DNA of 25,776 nucleotides, taken from positions 1-25,776 of the IMG/VR virus record IMGVR_UViG_3300044568_003096. The stretch is one strand, 5' to 3'. Within the stretch, counting starts at the first letter, position 1, and each line of letters starts with the position of its first letter. Both the position numbers and the translations under genes were made by a program. The notes under the pieces are model-generated. The model saw only the letters and a program-made list of their open reading frames with translations, was not told the origin of the DNA and did not search any database. This document shows, piece by piece, positions 7,538-15,814 of the stretch. Origin of the DNA: a virus.

Positions 7538-8254
7538 TTAAGCATAATTATGTATTAATACATCTCCATTATAATTATCTGTATTAATTTCAGTTAAACT
7601 TGGATCTGGGTCAGAACAAGAAACATATTGATTCACAATAAAACCTAAAAATCCTTCTCCATCAAAATATCTATCTGAATGTAAATAAACTTTATCTAAT
7701 AATCCTAAATCGCATATATTTTTATGAACTTGCATCTCAAAATTAGCATGCCACACTTCAGGTTTTTCTAAAGAAAATGCCTGTTTGAAGAAATCAATTT
7801 CACAATAATATGCAAGAGTTCCTACAGTAATTTGTTTATTACCCCATCCATTAGAAATAAGGCGTTTGTCATAATTATCGCATATATATTGACATCTTTG
7901 TATTAATTCGTTATAATCTAAAGTTGAATCGCAATCATAAGCTAATTTAAAAATATGAGTAAACCCAAGTCTTTGTAAATAATTAACTGCATTATGCATA
8001 CTAGTTAATTCAGCCATACCATGAGTTAATTTATCTTTAGGCAATCCATTTATTTGGAAACTATTATCTGAATCATAAATAAACGCATTACAATATTGTT
8101 GCGTTTCTATATCAATTGGGCTATGCGAAACTAAACAAATATAATATGAAGTATTTTCGGATATTACCTTACAAAGATTTTTAGTTATAGAAGCTTTAAC
8201 ATCTGAATATTCTCCGCCTGTGTATGTTGCAATAACTATTGCTGCTTTATGCAT
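7538..8254 (-). CDS. Probable GT-A type glycosyltransferase
   Basis: This 238-aa protein starts with a strand and loop like GT-A enzymes (AAIVIATYTGGEYSDVKASI, 4-23), where the next element would bind the nucleotide. FTHIFKLAYDCDST (98-111) places a D-x-D (D107, D109) after a hydrophobic strand, as in metal-dependent family 2-like transferases. A C-terminal SDRYFDGEGFLG stretch may contribute the acceptor side. I do not recognise a named family. Position inside the cassette, 15 bases before the HAD fusion gene and 7 bases after the upstream gene, supports a glycan role. Confidence 0.5.
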   Translation of the reverse strand: MHKAAIVIATYTGGEYSDVKASITKNLCKVISENTSYYICLVSHSPIDIETQQYCNAFIYDSDNSFQINGLPKDKLTHGMAELTSMHNAVNYLQRLGFTHIFKLAYDCDSTLDYNELIQRCQYICDNYDKRLISNGWGNKQITVGTLAYYCEIDFFKQAFSLEKPEVWHANFEMQVHKNICDLGLLDKVYLHSDRYFDGEGFLGFIVNQYVSCSDPDPSLTEINTDNYNGDVLIHNYA

Positions 8255-8261
8255 TTTTCAC

Positions 8262-8963
8262 CTATAATAATTTTAAATTTGATTTTCTATTCATATAAAA
8301 ATGTTTCTTATATGAATATTCTATCGGTTGTTCAGCCCATCCATCAAAATCTGAATCATAATACAAATCAAAATCTACGTTCAGCAAATCAGCCATTACA
8401 GCAATTCCAGTAAAAGTAGAGATAAATTTACCGCATTTTTTTATTATGTTTGCATTATGCATACAACTTTTAGAATAATCAATAAAATAACAATCATTAA
8501 ATTTACCAGAATCATATAATATTCCGCTTGGGCGAGATTTATCATTTGTTGATAATAAACACCTATCTCCAACATAAAATAATCCAGAACAATCAATATC
8601 TATATCTTGAATTTTTAAAATATAATCATTATCAATATCAAAATTTATACCATACAATCCAAACTTTTTTTGATATCTTGTTGTTTCCATTGGAGCAATT
8701 CCATCATATATAGGATCAACCCAACTATTAAATGGAATAAAATCTCGTTTTTCTTCAATAGGAACTTCATGATCAAATTTAACCCAGTCAATAAAATCTT
8801 GATATTCTATTAGTTCTCTTATTCCATTAAATTTAATCATATCTGATTGTAATATCAATTGTATTTTATGATTAAACGTTTTACTCATACCAGATAAAAC
8901 GGGAAGGGAATTTAAAAAATCTCCTAAATTTGATGTTCCAATATCTCCATATAATTTTATCAT
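8262..8963 (-). CDS. GT9/heptosyltransferase-like protein
   Basis: At 233 aa the protein is shorter than usual heptosyltransferases (about 320-350 aa). Its start, MIKLYGDIGTSNLGDFLNSL, resembles the G-x-G-D acceptor loop of GT9 enzymes followed by the PVL helix, and the C-terminal ISTFTGIAVMADLLNVDFDLYY looks like the usual S-x-x-T-G-x-x-x-x-A donor-binding helix. The middle part is reduced. It may transfer a heptose or similar sugar in a GT-B fold, or be a degenerate relative of the GT9-like protein encoded two genes upstream (9574-10296). It overlaps the methyltransferase gene by 4 bases. Confidence 0.5.
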   Translation of the reverse strand: MIKLYGDIGTSNLGDFLNSLPVLSGMSKTFNHKIQLILQSDMIKFNGIRELIEYQDFIDWVKFDHEVPIEEKRDFIPFNSWVDPIYDGIAPMETTRYQKKFGLYGINFDIDNDYILKIQDIDIDCSGLFYVGDRCLLSTNDKSRPSGILYDSGKFNDCYFIDYSKSCMHNANIIKKCGKFISTFTGIAVMADLLNVDFDLYYDSDFDGWAEQPIEYSYKKHFYMNRKSNLKLL

Positions 8964-9580
8964 ATTTTCTTATATACGCATGTTAAAATATTAGAATATT
9001 CTTCATTATTTTTTCTTATGGTATCTTCAATATTAGTATAAGAAACTAAAGCAAAACCAGAATCTTTCATAAAATTATCTAAAGATTCTTTATTAAAATG
9101 CCATATATGTTCATTGGGTCTTCTATGTTTCCATGTAGCAAACCAGTCATCAGAAAAATAATGGCATTCAGGAACCGATATACAAATATAATTACACTTT
9201 AAATCTTTAACAAAAGATATATCGTCAAAATGTTCTAATGAATCAAAAAAAGTAATTACATCAAAAAAAGAATCTAAATTATATAATTTTTCACAAGAGT
9301 TTGGCAAAGGATAATCAGAAACATCAAAACCATAACATTTTGTATTATTTTTAGAACAAACTTTTAAAAAAGCTCCATTACCATACCCAACATCGACTAT
9401 TGATTCTGGAATTCTACCTAAAACTCCAACTAAATAGCCATATCTTAAATATGACATATAATTAGTCAATTCTCCATAAGAATCATATCTTACTCTCGAA
9501 TAATTTAAACTATAATCAATGTTTTCAGTAATTTCATTTTGTTTAATAACTTTATTAACTATCTCATAATTTTCTAACAT
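8960..9580 (-). CDS. SAM-dependent methyltransferase, class I
   Basis: Rossmann-like methyltransferase of 206 aa. Motif I IVDVGYGNGAFL (61-72) binds S-adenosylmethionine, GFDVSD (84-89) gives the acidic residue (D86) that holds the ribose, FFDVITFFDSLEHFDD is motif IV with the usual D-S-L-E-H, and HRRPNEHIWHFNKESL is typical of the Methyltransf_23 type found in polysaccharide clusters. It probably methylates a sugar hydroxyl or a terminal residue of the glycan, which in O-antigens often caps chain growth. It overlaps the upstream gene by 7 bases and the downstream gene by 4. Confidence 0.75.
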   Translation of the reverse strand: MLENYEIVNKVIKQNEITENIDYSLNYSRVRYDSYGELTNYMSYLRYGYLVGVLGRIPESIVDVGYGNGAFLKVCSKNNTKCYGFDVSDYPLPNSCEKLYNLDSFFDVITFFDSLEHFDDISFVKDLKCNYICISVPECHYFSDDWFATWKHRRPNEHIWHFNKESLDNFMKDSGFALVSYTNIEDTIRKNNEEYSNILTCVYKKI

Positions 9581-10296
9581 AAATTTTCACCAAAATAAGT
9601 TCCTTCACAATCTAACCAATATGTTCTTATCTCATTATTAAATAAAGAATAAAATGGAGTTGTGTGTAATAACCCTCTAGAAGAATAATAATAACGTTTT
9701 TTTAATGGACCTCTATCTAAAGCTGAAGCAAAATGACTTGTTCCAGTATCTCCTCCAACAAATATTTCACAATCTAATATATGAGAAATATTTTCCATAA
9801 AATCTACGCTAATATCAAACCCATTAGGAATATCTATATTTTTTATAAATGATTTATCTGAAATGCAAATAACCTTTTCATATCCATCATATTTGGAATA
9901 TTTAGCTAAAATATCAACAAATACATGAGGTGGCCAATTTCTATAAGTATTATATGGAGCATCAAATATAGGAAAAATTGCTATTTTCTTTTTTATATCT
10001 TTTTGATTTTTTATTTTAATCAAATCTCCAGATATAGCTCTAAAATCCCATAAATTTACTTTTCTCCAATTTAATAACAAGTCTCCTGGAGATATAGAAA
10101 AATAATCAGTATTTTCCAATAAAAAATTAAAAAATTTCTTAGAATATTCTTCTGAATTTACAGAACCTTCCATCATATGAAATTTAACTGGCAAATTATA
10201 TATTTTTCGTAAATATTCAATAATATTACAAGCACCAAGTAAATCACCATTTCGCAATGGACCGCCGAAAACTTCTTTAACTATATTTACAATCAA
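9574..10296 (-). CDS. GT9-family (ADP-heptose transferase-like) glycosyltransferase, TTG start
   Basis: A GT-B protein of 240 aa. FVGGDTGTSHFASAL (179-193) is the donor-site signature of heptosyltransferase-like GT9 enzymes, where the G-D-T-G-x-x-H helix binds the nucleotide; IAIFPIFDAPYNTYRNWPP (106-124) is the start of the second domain, with the N-x-W-P of the family. The first codon is TTG (10296-10294); AGGTGA sits 5 bases before it and no in-frame ATG or GTG precedes it. An overlapping ATG in the leader is in another frame and stops after two codons. It is likely to add a heptose-like residue to core or O-chain sugars. Confidence 0.7.
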   Translation of the reverse strand: MIVNIVKEVFGGPLRNGDLLGACNIIEYLRKIYNLPVKFHMMEGSVNSEEYSKKFFNFLLENTDYFSISPGDLLLNWRKVNLWDFRAISGDLIKIKNQKDIKKKIAIFPIFDAPYNTYRNWPPHVFVDILAKYSKYDGYEKVICISDKSFIKNIDIPNGFDISVDFMENISHILDCEIFVGGDTGTSHFASALDRGPLKKRYYYSSRGLLHTTPFYSLFNNEIRTYWLDCEGTYFGENLC

Positions 10297-10304
10297 AACA
10301 TCAC

Positions 10305-11120
10305 CTATATTATCAATTTATCAATAATATTATATATTGAATATTTTTTAACATATCCTAAAGATTTAATTTTACTTATATCCAAAACCATATCTTTAGT
10401 TTGAACTTTTTTGTGGAAATCAACAACTTCTATAGAATTTATTTCTGATTTAGAATTTAATTTATCTTTAGCATAATAAATTATATCCTTAAAATTAACA
10501 AATTCTCCGTTACCAACATTATAAATTTGATCTAAATCTCCTTTATCTAATATCAAATTTATGGCATCAATTGCATCATCAACATAAATATAATCTCTAT
10601 ATAGATCTCCCCCATTATATAAACTAATAGGTTTATTTTCTTTAATTTCATTTATTAGAAATTGAAGAGCATTTTTTTGTTTAGATACCTTTTTATCAGA
10701 TTCACCAAGAATATTAGCCAAACGTAATATTCTATATTTTATACCGAATGTTTCGCAATAAGAAATTAATAACTGTTCAGCAGTTCTTTTTGTTATACTG
10801 TAAAACCCTTTTGGGTCACAATAAGAATTTTCTCTAGCGGGTAAATCAACATTACCATAAACAAACCAAGAACTAATAAAATTAAATGTTACATCTTTAT
10901 TTTTACAATTTTCCAAAACTTTAATAAGAGTTATTAAATTTGTATCTATATCAAGATAAGGATCAGTAAAAATATTATAATTGTGTACTGTTGAAATAAA
11001 ATATAATATATTTTTAGATTTAACTGAAAAATCGTCTCTATCGTTCTTAATGACGTTGGGCGTCATTTCACAATAACGCCCCCCTACAAATCCATTTCCA
11101 CCCAATACATTTACTTCCAT
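10305..11120 (-). CDS. SDR-family NAD(P)-dependent reductase/epimerase (CDP-abequose/paratose synthase-like)
   Basis: Extended SDR of 271 aa, on the short side for the family. The cofactor motif is NVLGGNGFVGG (4-14), the catalytic pair FYSITK gives Y107 and K111, and FISSWFVYG supplies the serine. DLYRDYIYVDD (about 175) is the usual C-terminal substrate-domain motif. It overlaps the RfbH-like gene directly upstream by 10 bases. In Salmonella and Yersinia the product of RfbH and its reductase is reduced at C4 by an SDR (RfbJ abequose or RfbS paratose synthase), so this gene is a good candidate for that last step. The assignment rests on adjacency plus fold; it could instead be a general 4-epimerase. 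Confidence 0.7.
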   Translation of the reverse strand: MEVNVLGGNGFVGGRYCEMTPNVIKNDRDDFSVKSKNILYFISTVHNYNIFTDPYLDIDTNLITLIKVLENCKNKDVTFNFISSWFVYGNVDLPARENSYCDPKGFYSITKRTAEQLLISYCETFGIKYRILRLANILGESDKKVSKQKNALQFLINEIKENKPISLYNGGDLYRDYIYVDDAIDAINLILDKGDLDQIYNVGNGEFVNFKDIIYYAKDKLNSKSEINSIEVVDFHKKVQTKDMVLDISKIKSLGYVKKYSIYNIIDKLII

Positions 11121-12394
11121 TCTTTACATACTCCCTCAATATAATTTAAAATTTTATCATTATATAATGGGGAACATCCTAAGAAAAATACATTACTTAA
11201 TGCTAAATTAGAATTAGGGTATTTTTTATAATCATCTAAATGCTTATATCCAGGATGCAATAAAATATTTCCGCTAAAATAATTTCTTGTTTGAATTTTA
11301 TTATCTTCAAAATACTTAACTAATTTTTCTTTTAATTGTTGAGAGTCGCAAAACACAGGAACTCCGAACCAAGATGGATCTGACTTTTCTGTTGCGTTAA
11401 TTACTCTGGCTCCTGGAATATTAGATTCGATATATGTTTGAATTATTTGTTTATATTCTCTACGTTTAGACTCAAGATAATCAAACTTTTCTAACTGTTC
11501 AATACCAATTGCTCCTTGTAAATCCAGCGGTTTTAAATTATACCCCATTGTTGCAAAAACATATTTATGATCAACAATACCATCGTAATTTTCTAACCAA
11601 TTATCAAATCTATTTCCGCAAGTTCCACAAGCTAAAAGATTATTTTGTCCTACACAATAACAATCTCTACCCCACCATGTAATACTTTTTGCAATTTTAA
11701 TTAATTCTAAATCATTAGAACAAACCATTCCGCCTTCGCCAGTAGAAATATGATGAGCCGGATAAAAAGAAGTAGTCCAAGCATAATAATAATCAGTAAT
11801 TAAATTACCATTCCAATTCGTACCTAATGAATCGCAATTATCCCCAAGTAAAGTAATATTATATTTTAAACATAATTCCGTTAATTTATCTATATCTGGA
11901 GGATTACCTAAAACTGGAGAAACAAAAATTGCTTTTGTTTTTGACGTAATTTTTTCTTCAATTAAATCAACATTAAAGTTTAGTGTATCTAATTCAATGT
12001 CAATAAAAACTGGTACTAATCCATTTTGCGAAATTGGAGCTATTGTTGTAGGAAATCCAACAGGAGAAACAATAATTTCATCTCCATCTTTCCAATTTAA
12101 ACGTTTTTTTACTGCAGAAATTAAAACTAAGTTTGCAGAACTACCGCTATTAACCATTTGAGAATATTTAACATTAAATCTTTTGCTAAACTTTTTTTCA
12201 AACTGTGCAACTTTAGTACCAGAAGTCACCCAATTACCATTTAAAAATGTATCTAATGCAGCATAAATTTCTTGATGATCCCATAATTGACCAGAGTATT
12301 GTATAAAGTCGCCATCTTTATAATCATCATAATTTTTGATATATTTTGGTGTTACATTTAGTGATAGTAATTCAATTATTTTTTGTATATTCAT
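11111..12394 (-). CDS. rfbH: RfbH-like CDP-4-dehydro-6-deoxyglucose 3-dehydrase (E1 type)
   Basis: A 427-aa DegT/AspC-fold PMP/PLP enzyme, the size of E1. Three features separate it from ordinary sugar aminotransferases. First, SFYPAHHISTGEGG (209-222) has histidine (H214/H215) where aminotransferases carry the PLP-binding lysine. Second, cysteines C245, C247, C256 and C259 occur in GRDCYC and ACGTCGNRFD, matching the E1 region that binds a [2Fe-2S] cluster. Third, DHKYVFATMGYNLKPLDLQ follows as in RfbH. GDNCDSLG (184-191) supplies the aspartate for the cofactor pyridine nitrogen. The enzyme removes the C3 hydroxyl from CDP-4-keto-6-deoxyglucose on the way to 3,6-dideoxyhexoses. RfbG, RfbF and the E3 reductase (RfbI) are not in this window, so they must come from elsewhere in the phage or from the host. 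Confidence 0.88.
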   Translation of the reverse strand: MNIQKIIELLSLNVTPKYIKNYDDYKDGDFIQYSGQLWDHQEIYAALDTFLNGNWVTSGTKVAQFEKKFSKRFNVKYSQMVNSGSSANLVLISAVKKRLNWKDGDEIIVSPVGFPTTIAPISQNGLVPVFIDIELDTLNFNVDLIEEKITSKTKAIFVSPVLGNPPDIDKLTELCLKYNITLLGDNCDSLGTNWNGNLITDYYYAWTTSFYPAHHISTGEGGMVCSNDLELIKIAKSITWWGRDCYCVGQNNLLACGTCGNRFDNWLENYDGIVDHKYVFATMGYNLKPLDLQGAIGIEQLEKFDYLESKRREYKQIIQTYIESNIPGARVINATEKSDPSWFGVPVFCDSQQLKEKLVKYFEDNKIQTRNYFSGNILLHPGYKHLDDYKKYPNSNLALSNVFFLGCSPLYNDKILNYIEGVCKEWK

Positions 12395-12403
12395 AATATT
12401 AGT

Positions 12404-13063
12404 TTATAATAAAATTGATGGAATCATACCATCGGTTGTAAACGTTCCATTTACTATATCGTCACAGCGTTTCTTAAATAAATCGAGGTTTTGTTGATAT
12501 CTACCTTGATATAAATGATAGATAGAATCACCAAATAAAGTTCCTATACCAAAATTACCATAATTACTTAATCGCCAAACACCCTCAATAGGTTTTCTTT
12601 CAAAGTAAGTAGGATAAATTGCGTGATAAAATACTTTATTTTTTTCTGCTACATGAGAAATTTCCTCAGCAATATCAGACCTTGGGTTTTCAACAAAGGA
12701 CGGTTTACCTAAATCATTCCAACATTTTCTCGAAATAAAGAAAAACCCTGGACCAGCAAAAATATGATTATATGGATATATGTGATTAGAAGATTGCGCA
12801 ATACCAACAAAAGTTCCGGATTTAACAATATCTTCTATTACAGTTTCTATAATTTGTTTATTTAATGGAACACAATCGTTATCTAAAAACCCAATAATAT
12901 CCGATTTAGAATGTTCTAAAATATAATCCATCCATAATCCTGGATTAACTCCGTCAAGATTATGATAGTTTACAGGAATATTTAAATACTCCATAACTTT
13001 TTTATGCGACTCAATTAAATACAAACCATTATTCCAATATAATGTATTAATCTCCACTTTCAT
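12404..13063 (-). CDS. GT-A type glycosyltransferase (DND motif)
   Basis: This 219-aa protein has SDIIGFLDNDCVPLNKQII (54-72) with a D-N-D (D61, D63) after a hydrophobic strand, the donor/metal site of GT-A enzymes. NHIFAGPGFFFISRKCWNDLG is the next conserved block, as in galactosyltransferase-like proteins where a G-x-x-x-F-x-x-R-x-x-W follows the catalytic site. The N-terminal strand (EINTLYWNN) is atypical, so the family remains open. It is separated by 9 bases from the RfbH-like gene downstream and overlaps the cupin gene upstream by 4 bases. Confidence 0.65.
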   Translation of the reverse strand: MKVEINTLYWNNGLYLIESHKKVMEYLNIPVNYHNLDGVNPGLWMDYILEHSKSDIIGFLDNDCVPLNKQIIETVIEDIVKSGTFVGIAQSSNHIYPYNHIFAGPGFFFISRKCWNDLGKPSFVENPRSDIAEEISHVAEKNKVFYHAIYPTYFERKPIEGVWRLSNYGNFGIGTLFGDSIYHLYQGRYQQNLDLFKKRCDDIVNGTFTTDGMIPSILL

Positions 13064-13404
13064 AAAAAATTCTCACTAGGGATTACTCTATATGAATCTT
13101 CGTCCATATCTTTTGTTGAAAATTCAATAATATCTGAATCTTCTAATCCAATAATTTGGTGGCGTAATCCAGGAGGTAAATAAAATGTATCGCCTTGATT
13201 TAAATCTATAGTATCAGTATAAAACTCATCAGTTAGCGAATAGTTAATTCTAACCTTACCATTTAACACATAAAAAGTTTCATCTTTAATCTTATGATAG
13301 TGAAATGAACCTTTTTTATCTTTATTTACATGAATAATCTTACCGCAATATAAATCTGTATTAACAATAATATTTTCATATCCCCACAATTTTTCAACTA
13401 TCAT
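13060..13404 (-). CDS. Cupin protein (mannose-6-phosphate isomerase type II / ManC C-domain-like)
   Basis: Single-domain cupin of 114 aa. It starts KLWGYENIIVN and YCGKIIHV, as do the phosphomannose isomerase-like cupins. Metal ligands are visible: H35 and H37 in FHYHKIKDETFYVLNG with E42, and H82 in PPGLRHQI. Such small proteins occur beside sugar-nucleotide genes and may isomerise or epimerise a sugar phosphate; standing alone it may also be an accessory binding protein. The gene overlaps the downstream glycosyltransferase by 4 bases and the upstream one by 11. Confidence 0.75.
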   Translation of the reverse strand: MIVEKLWGYENIIVNTDLYCGKIIHVNKDKKGSFHYHKIKDETFYVLNGKVRINYSLTDEFYTDTIDLNQGDTFYLPPGLRHQIIGLEDSDIIEFSTKDMDEDSYRVIPSENFL

Positions 13405-14116
13405 TTTTACTCCATGGATATTTTGTATATTTTTCTTTCATTAAAGTATTTCCATGCTCAAAGAATTCTTTAGTAACAGAACCTTCATTACCATCAAGTC
13501 TATAGTTTAGAGAATAATAACCAGAACAAGAAAAGTTAGGAAAATACTGTTTTAATGCTTGAAATACAACTCTATCTTGACCCCAGCCACCGTGCCAAGC
13601 TCCAGCAATTGTTACAGCAACTTTATTTGTAAAACAATAACAATTAGTATCTATATGATAACAATTAGTCCAAGCTTCCCATTTACCTAAACTTTCACAG
13701 TCATCTTTACAAATAAATTCTTCTTGCTTATCAAAAATATTACGCAAACTATAAACCCAATCTGATTTTGTTGATTCCAATTCAGTAATCATAGTTTCTA
13801 TATGATTTGGAGCAAACCAATTATCTTGGTCCAAAAAGAAAATATAATCTTCATCAAGTAAATGCGAATATGCTGCATAAATTCTATGACCATAAAACCC
13901 ATTAGCTCCAACATTTTCTTGTAAATAGTCGACACGAATAGGAACATTAAATCCCTTACCTAAAAGCATCTTTTTAACTTTAGAAAAAAACTGTTTACCA
14001 TCAACAACAATATGAACTGTTACATTTTTATAAGACTGCTCAGCAATACTCTGAATAGATCGTATAAGAGTATCAGATCCTGTTGTTGGAATTATTACTA
14101 CTGCACTTTTCGTCAT
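13394..14116 (-). CDS. Family 2-like glycosyltransferase
   Basis: Classic GT2-like protein of 240 aa: AVVIIPTTGSDTLIRSIQSI (5-24) binds the nucleotide, VHIVVDG (34-40) is the second strand with its aspartate, and YIFFLDQDNWFAPNHIE (91-107) holds the D-Q-D metal motif (D96, D98). WHGGWGQDRVVFQAL later matches the E/QDR catalytic-base area. It is the first gene of the glycan cassette and its start overlaps the stop of helicase gene 41 by 4 bases (ATGA), so ribosomes can pass straight from the replisome gene into the sugar genes. Substrate unknown. Confidence 0.8.
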   Translation of the reverse strand: MTKSAVVIIPTTGSDTLIRSIQSIAEQSYKNVTVHIVVDGKQFFSKVKKMLLGKGFNVPIRVDYLQENVGANGFYGHRIYAAYSHLLDEDYIFFLDQDNWFAPNHIETMITELESTKSDWVYSLRNIFDKQEEFICKDDCESLGKWEAWTNCYHIDTNCYCFTNKVAVTIAGAWHGGWGQDRVVFQALKQYFPNFSCSGYYSLNYRLDGNEGSVTKEFFEHGNTLMKEKYTKYPWSKNDS

Positions 14117-15510
14117 ACTTTAAATCCATCAAATGATTTCTTTTCAAATTTATTTTGTTTTTGCATTGATTTATACGATTCAGTTGGATCCATGCTTCCA
14201 GAATCAGTAATACCTTCCTGAGCTGATTGTTCAACATCAAACAATTTCATTTTAGCTCGATCAACACCAACAACAAATCGTTTATTTAAATTTAAATCTC
14301 TATAACGATTTTTTAACTGTTTAATCATCATTTGATTTAAATCATATAATTCTTCGCTGTTAATAATTGCACACATAAAATCAGCAATAGCAGGAACACC
14401 AAATGATTCTGATACATCACTCATATCAATATCACTACTTTGAGATCCACCGCGAGTAGTTTGAGTTGCAGTAATAACTGGAATACTAAACTCTTGTGCA
14501 AATCCACGCAATTCTTGAGCAATAGCCTGAATATATGTATAACTATTAATACTACCAGACATTTTCATTCTAGAACTAGCACAAATATTTAAATAATCAA
14601 CAAATACTACATCAGGAACAAAGTTCTTTTTTAACCGTAATTCATTTAATAAAGTTCTAAAATGATTTACATTTGCGGCAGCTGTTGGATATTCTTTGAC
14701 AAAAAGTTTACCGACAGTTTTTGATTTAACATAATTTATCTTTTTATCAAAAGACTGTTTATCTAATTCCATTAAATCGTCCATACTAATCCGCAATAAA
14801 TTAGCATCAATACGTTTTGCAATTTCTTCTTCAGCCATCTCACAAGTTATGTATAAAACATTTTTGCCCGATAATTGAAAATCAGCTGCAAAATTACACA
14901 TCATTAAACTTTTACCGCCATGAGGAGGAGCTAGAATAACATTTAATGTTTTCTTAGGCAATCCACCATTTGTTATAAGATTAAAATAATTTAAACCAAA
15001 TGGAACTTTTTCTTCGGTTCTATGGTAATATTCATAACGATTATCAGCATCACCCAAATAATCATGACCAACACTAGAATCAAATGAAATTGATAAAGCT
15101 TCAGATAATAATGTTGGAATACTACCTTTTGATAAATCTTTATGCTTACCATCAAGAATTGTGATTGATTCGCGAACAGCATTAAAAATTGCTTGATCTT
15201 GACAAAAAGTTTCAGTTTTATCAACTAACCATTCCAAATCAACAGTTTCTGCTCGTGCTTCATGTAAATCATTTAATAATGTTTGAGTTTCTTTATATTC
15301 TTCATCAGATATAGGTTTTTCATTAAGTTGAATAATAAGAGCTTCATATGTTGGGATATTTCCATAATTAGTAATGAACGAACTAATCTCGTTAAAAATT
15401 GTTCGTTCATTTCTATCATTAAAATAATCCGCTCTTAAAAAAGGTAATACTTTTCTAGTATATTCTTCATTATAATGAAGATTCTTTAATATAAGCGTGT
15501 TCAGATTCAA
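14113..15510 (-). CDS. 41: Replicative DNA helicase gp41 (DnaB-like), TTG start
   Basis: This 465-aa protein (T4 gp41 is 475 aa) has the RecA-like helicase core. Walker A is LAPPHGGKS (193-201), the catalytic glutamate lies in YITCEMAEEE (E224), Walker B is VVFVDYLN (301-308), and EALSISFDSSVGHD (137-150) is nearly identical to T4. It unwinds the lagging strand ahead of gp43 as a hexamer with primase gp61, which is not in the window. The start is TTG 15510: GGAG lies 6 bases upstream, the N-terminus aligns with T4 gp41 from its second residue, and no ATG occurs near. It overlaps the preceding gene by 41 bases. The C-terminus departs from T4. Confidence 0.93.
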   Translation of the reverse strand: MNLNTLILKNLHYNEEYTRKVLPFLRADYFNDRNERTIFNEISSFITNYGNIPTYEALIIQLNEKPISDEEYKETQTLLNDLHEARAETVDLEWLVDKTETFCQDQAIFNAVRESITILDGKHKDLSKGSIPTLLSEALSISFDSSVGHDYLGDADNRYEYYHRTEEKVPFGLNYFNLITNGGLPKKTLNVILAPPHGGKSLMMCNFAADFQLSGKNVLYITCEMAEEEIAKRIDANLLRISMDDLMELDKQSFDKKINYVKSKTVGKLFVKEYPTAAANVNHFRTLLNELRLKKNFVPDVVFVDYLNICASSRMKMSGSINSYTYIQAIAQELRGFAQEFSIPVITATQTTRGGSQSSDIDMSDVSESFGVPAIADFMCAIINSEELYDLNQMMIKQLKNRYRDLNLNKRFVVGVDRAKMKLFDVEQSAQEGITDSGSMDPTESYKSMQKQNKFEKKSFDGFKV

Positions 15511-15805
15511 TATTTTCTCCTGCTTCTTTGATACTATCAGTAAGAATTTTCATTAATATATCACCTATAGTATTTTTAAAATCTATAGTTTCAAATAATT
15601 CTTTGGGTTTTTCTGCATCATAAACGACATCATAATTAAAACTTAATACAGCTGAACCATCAGGATTATCTGTACCATCATCTTGCACACTAAGTTGATC
15701 TATTGTTACAATAACGCCTTCAAATTCACCTGAATTTATTTTTAACCCATTTTGACCATTTACCTCAATGAAATTATACCCTACTATTTCCCTTCCGTCA
15801 ACCAT
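15470..15805 (-). CDS. Conserved-looking hypothetical protein, 111 aa
   Basis: I do not recognise this 111-aa acidic protein. It is soluble, with an alternating hydrophobic pattern in the first 65 residues (VGYNFIEVNG, FEGVIVTIDQL, AVLSFNYDVVY) that suggests a small beta fold, and a helical C-terminal third (DILMKILTDSIKEA). It lies between a membrane protein and gp41, where T4 has gene 40, but shows no resemblance to gp40. The 41-base overlap with gp41 means its last 13 codons share DNA with the helicase N-terminus. A clean ATG and no stop in 336 bases between two real genes support it as coding. Confidence 0.7.
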   Translation of the reverse strand: MVDGREIVGYNFIEVNGQNGLKINSGEFEGVIVTIDQLSVQDDGTDNPDGSAVLSFNYDVVYDAEKPKELFETIDFKNTIGDILMKILTDSIKEAGENIESEHAYIKESSL

Positions 15806-15814
15806 TTTTTTCTC

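Noticed and set aside
11111-12394. Ordinary DegT-type sugar aminotransferase
   Set aside because: The PLP lysine is replaced by histidine and Fe-S cysteines are present, which mark the RfbH/E1 dehydrase.
14991-15224. 77-codon minus-strand frame inside gene 41
   Set aside because: Out-of-frame shadow of the helicase, rich in K, I and L as expected from AT-rich sequence.
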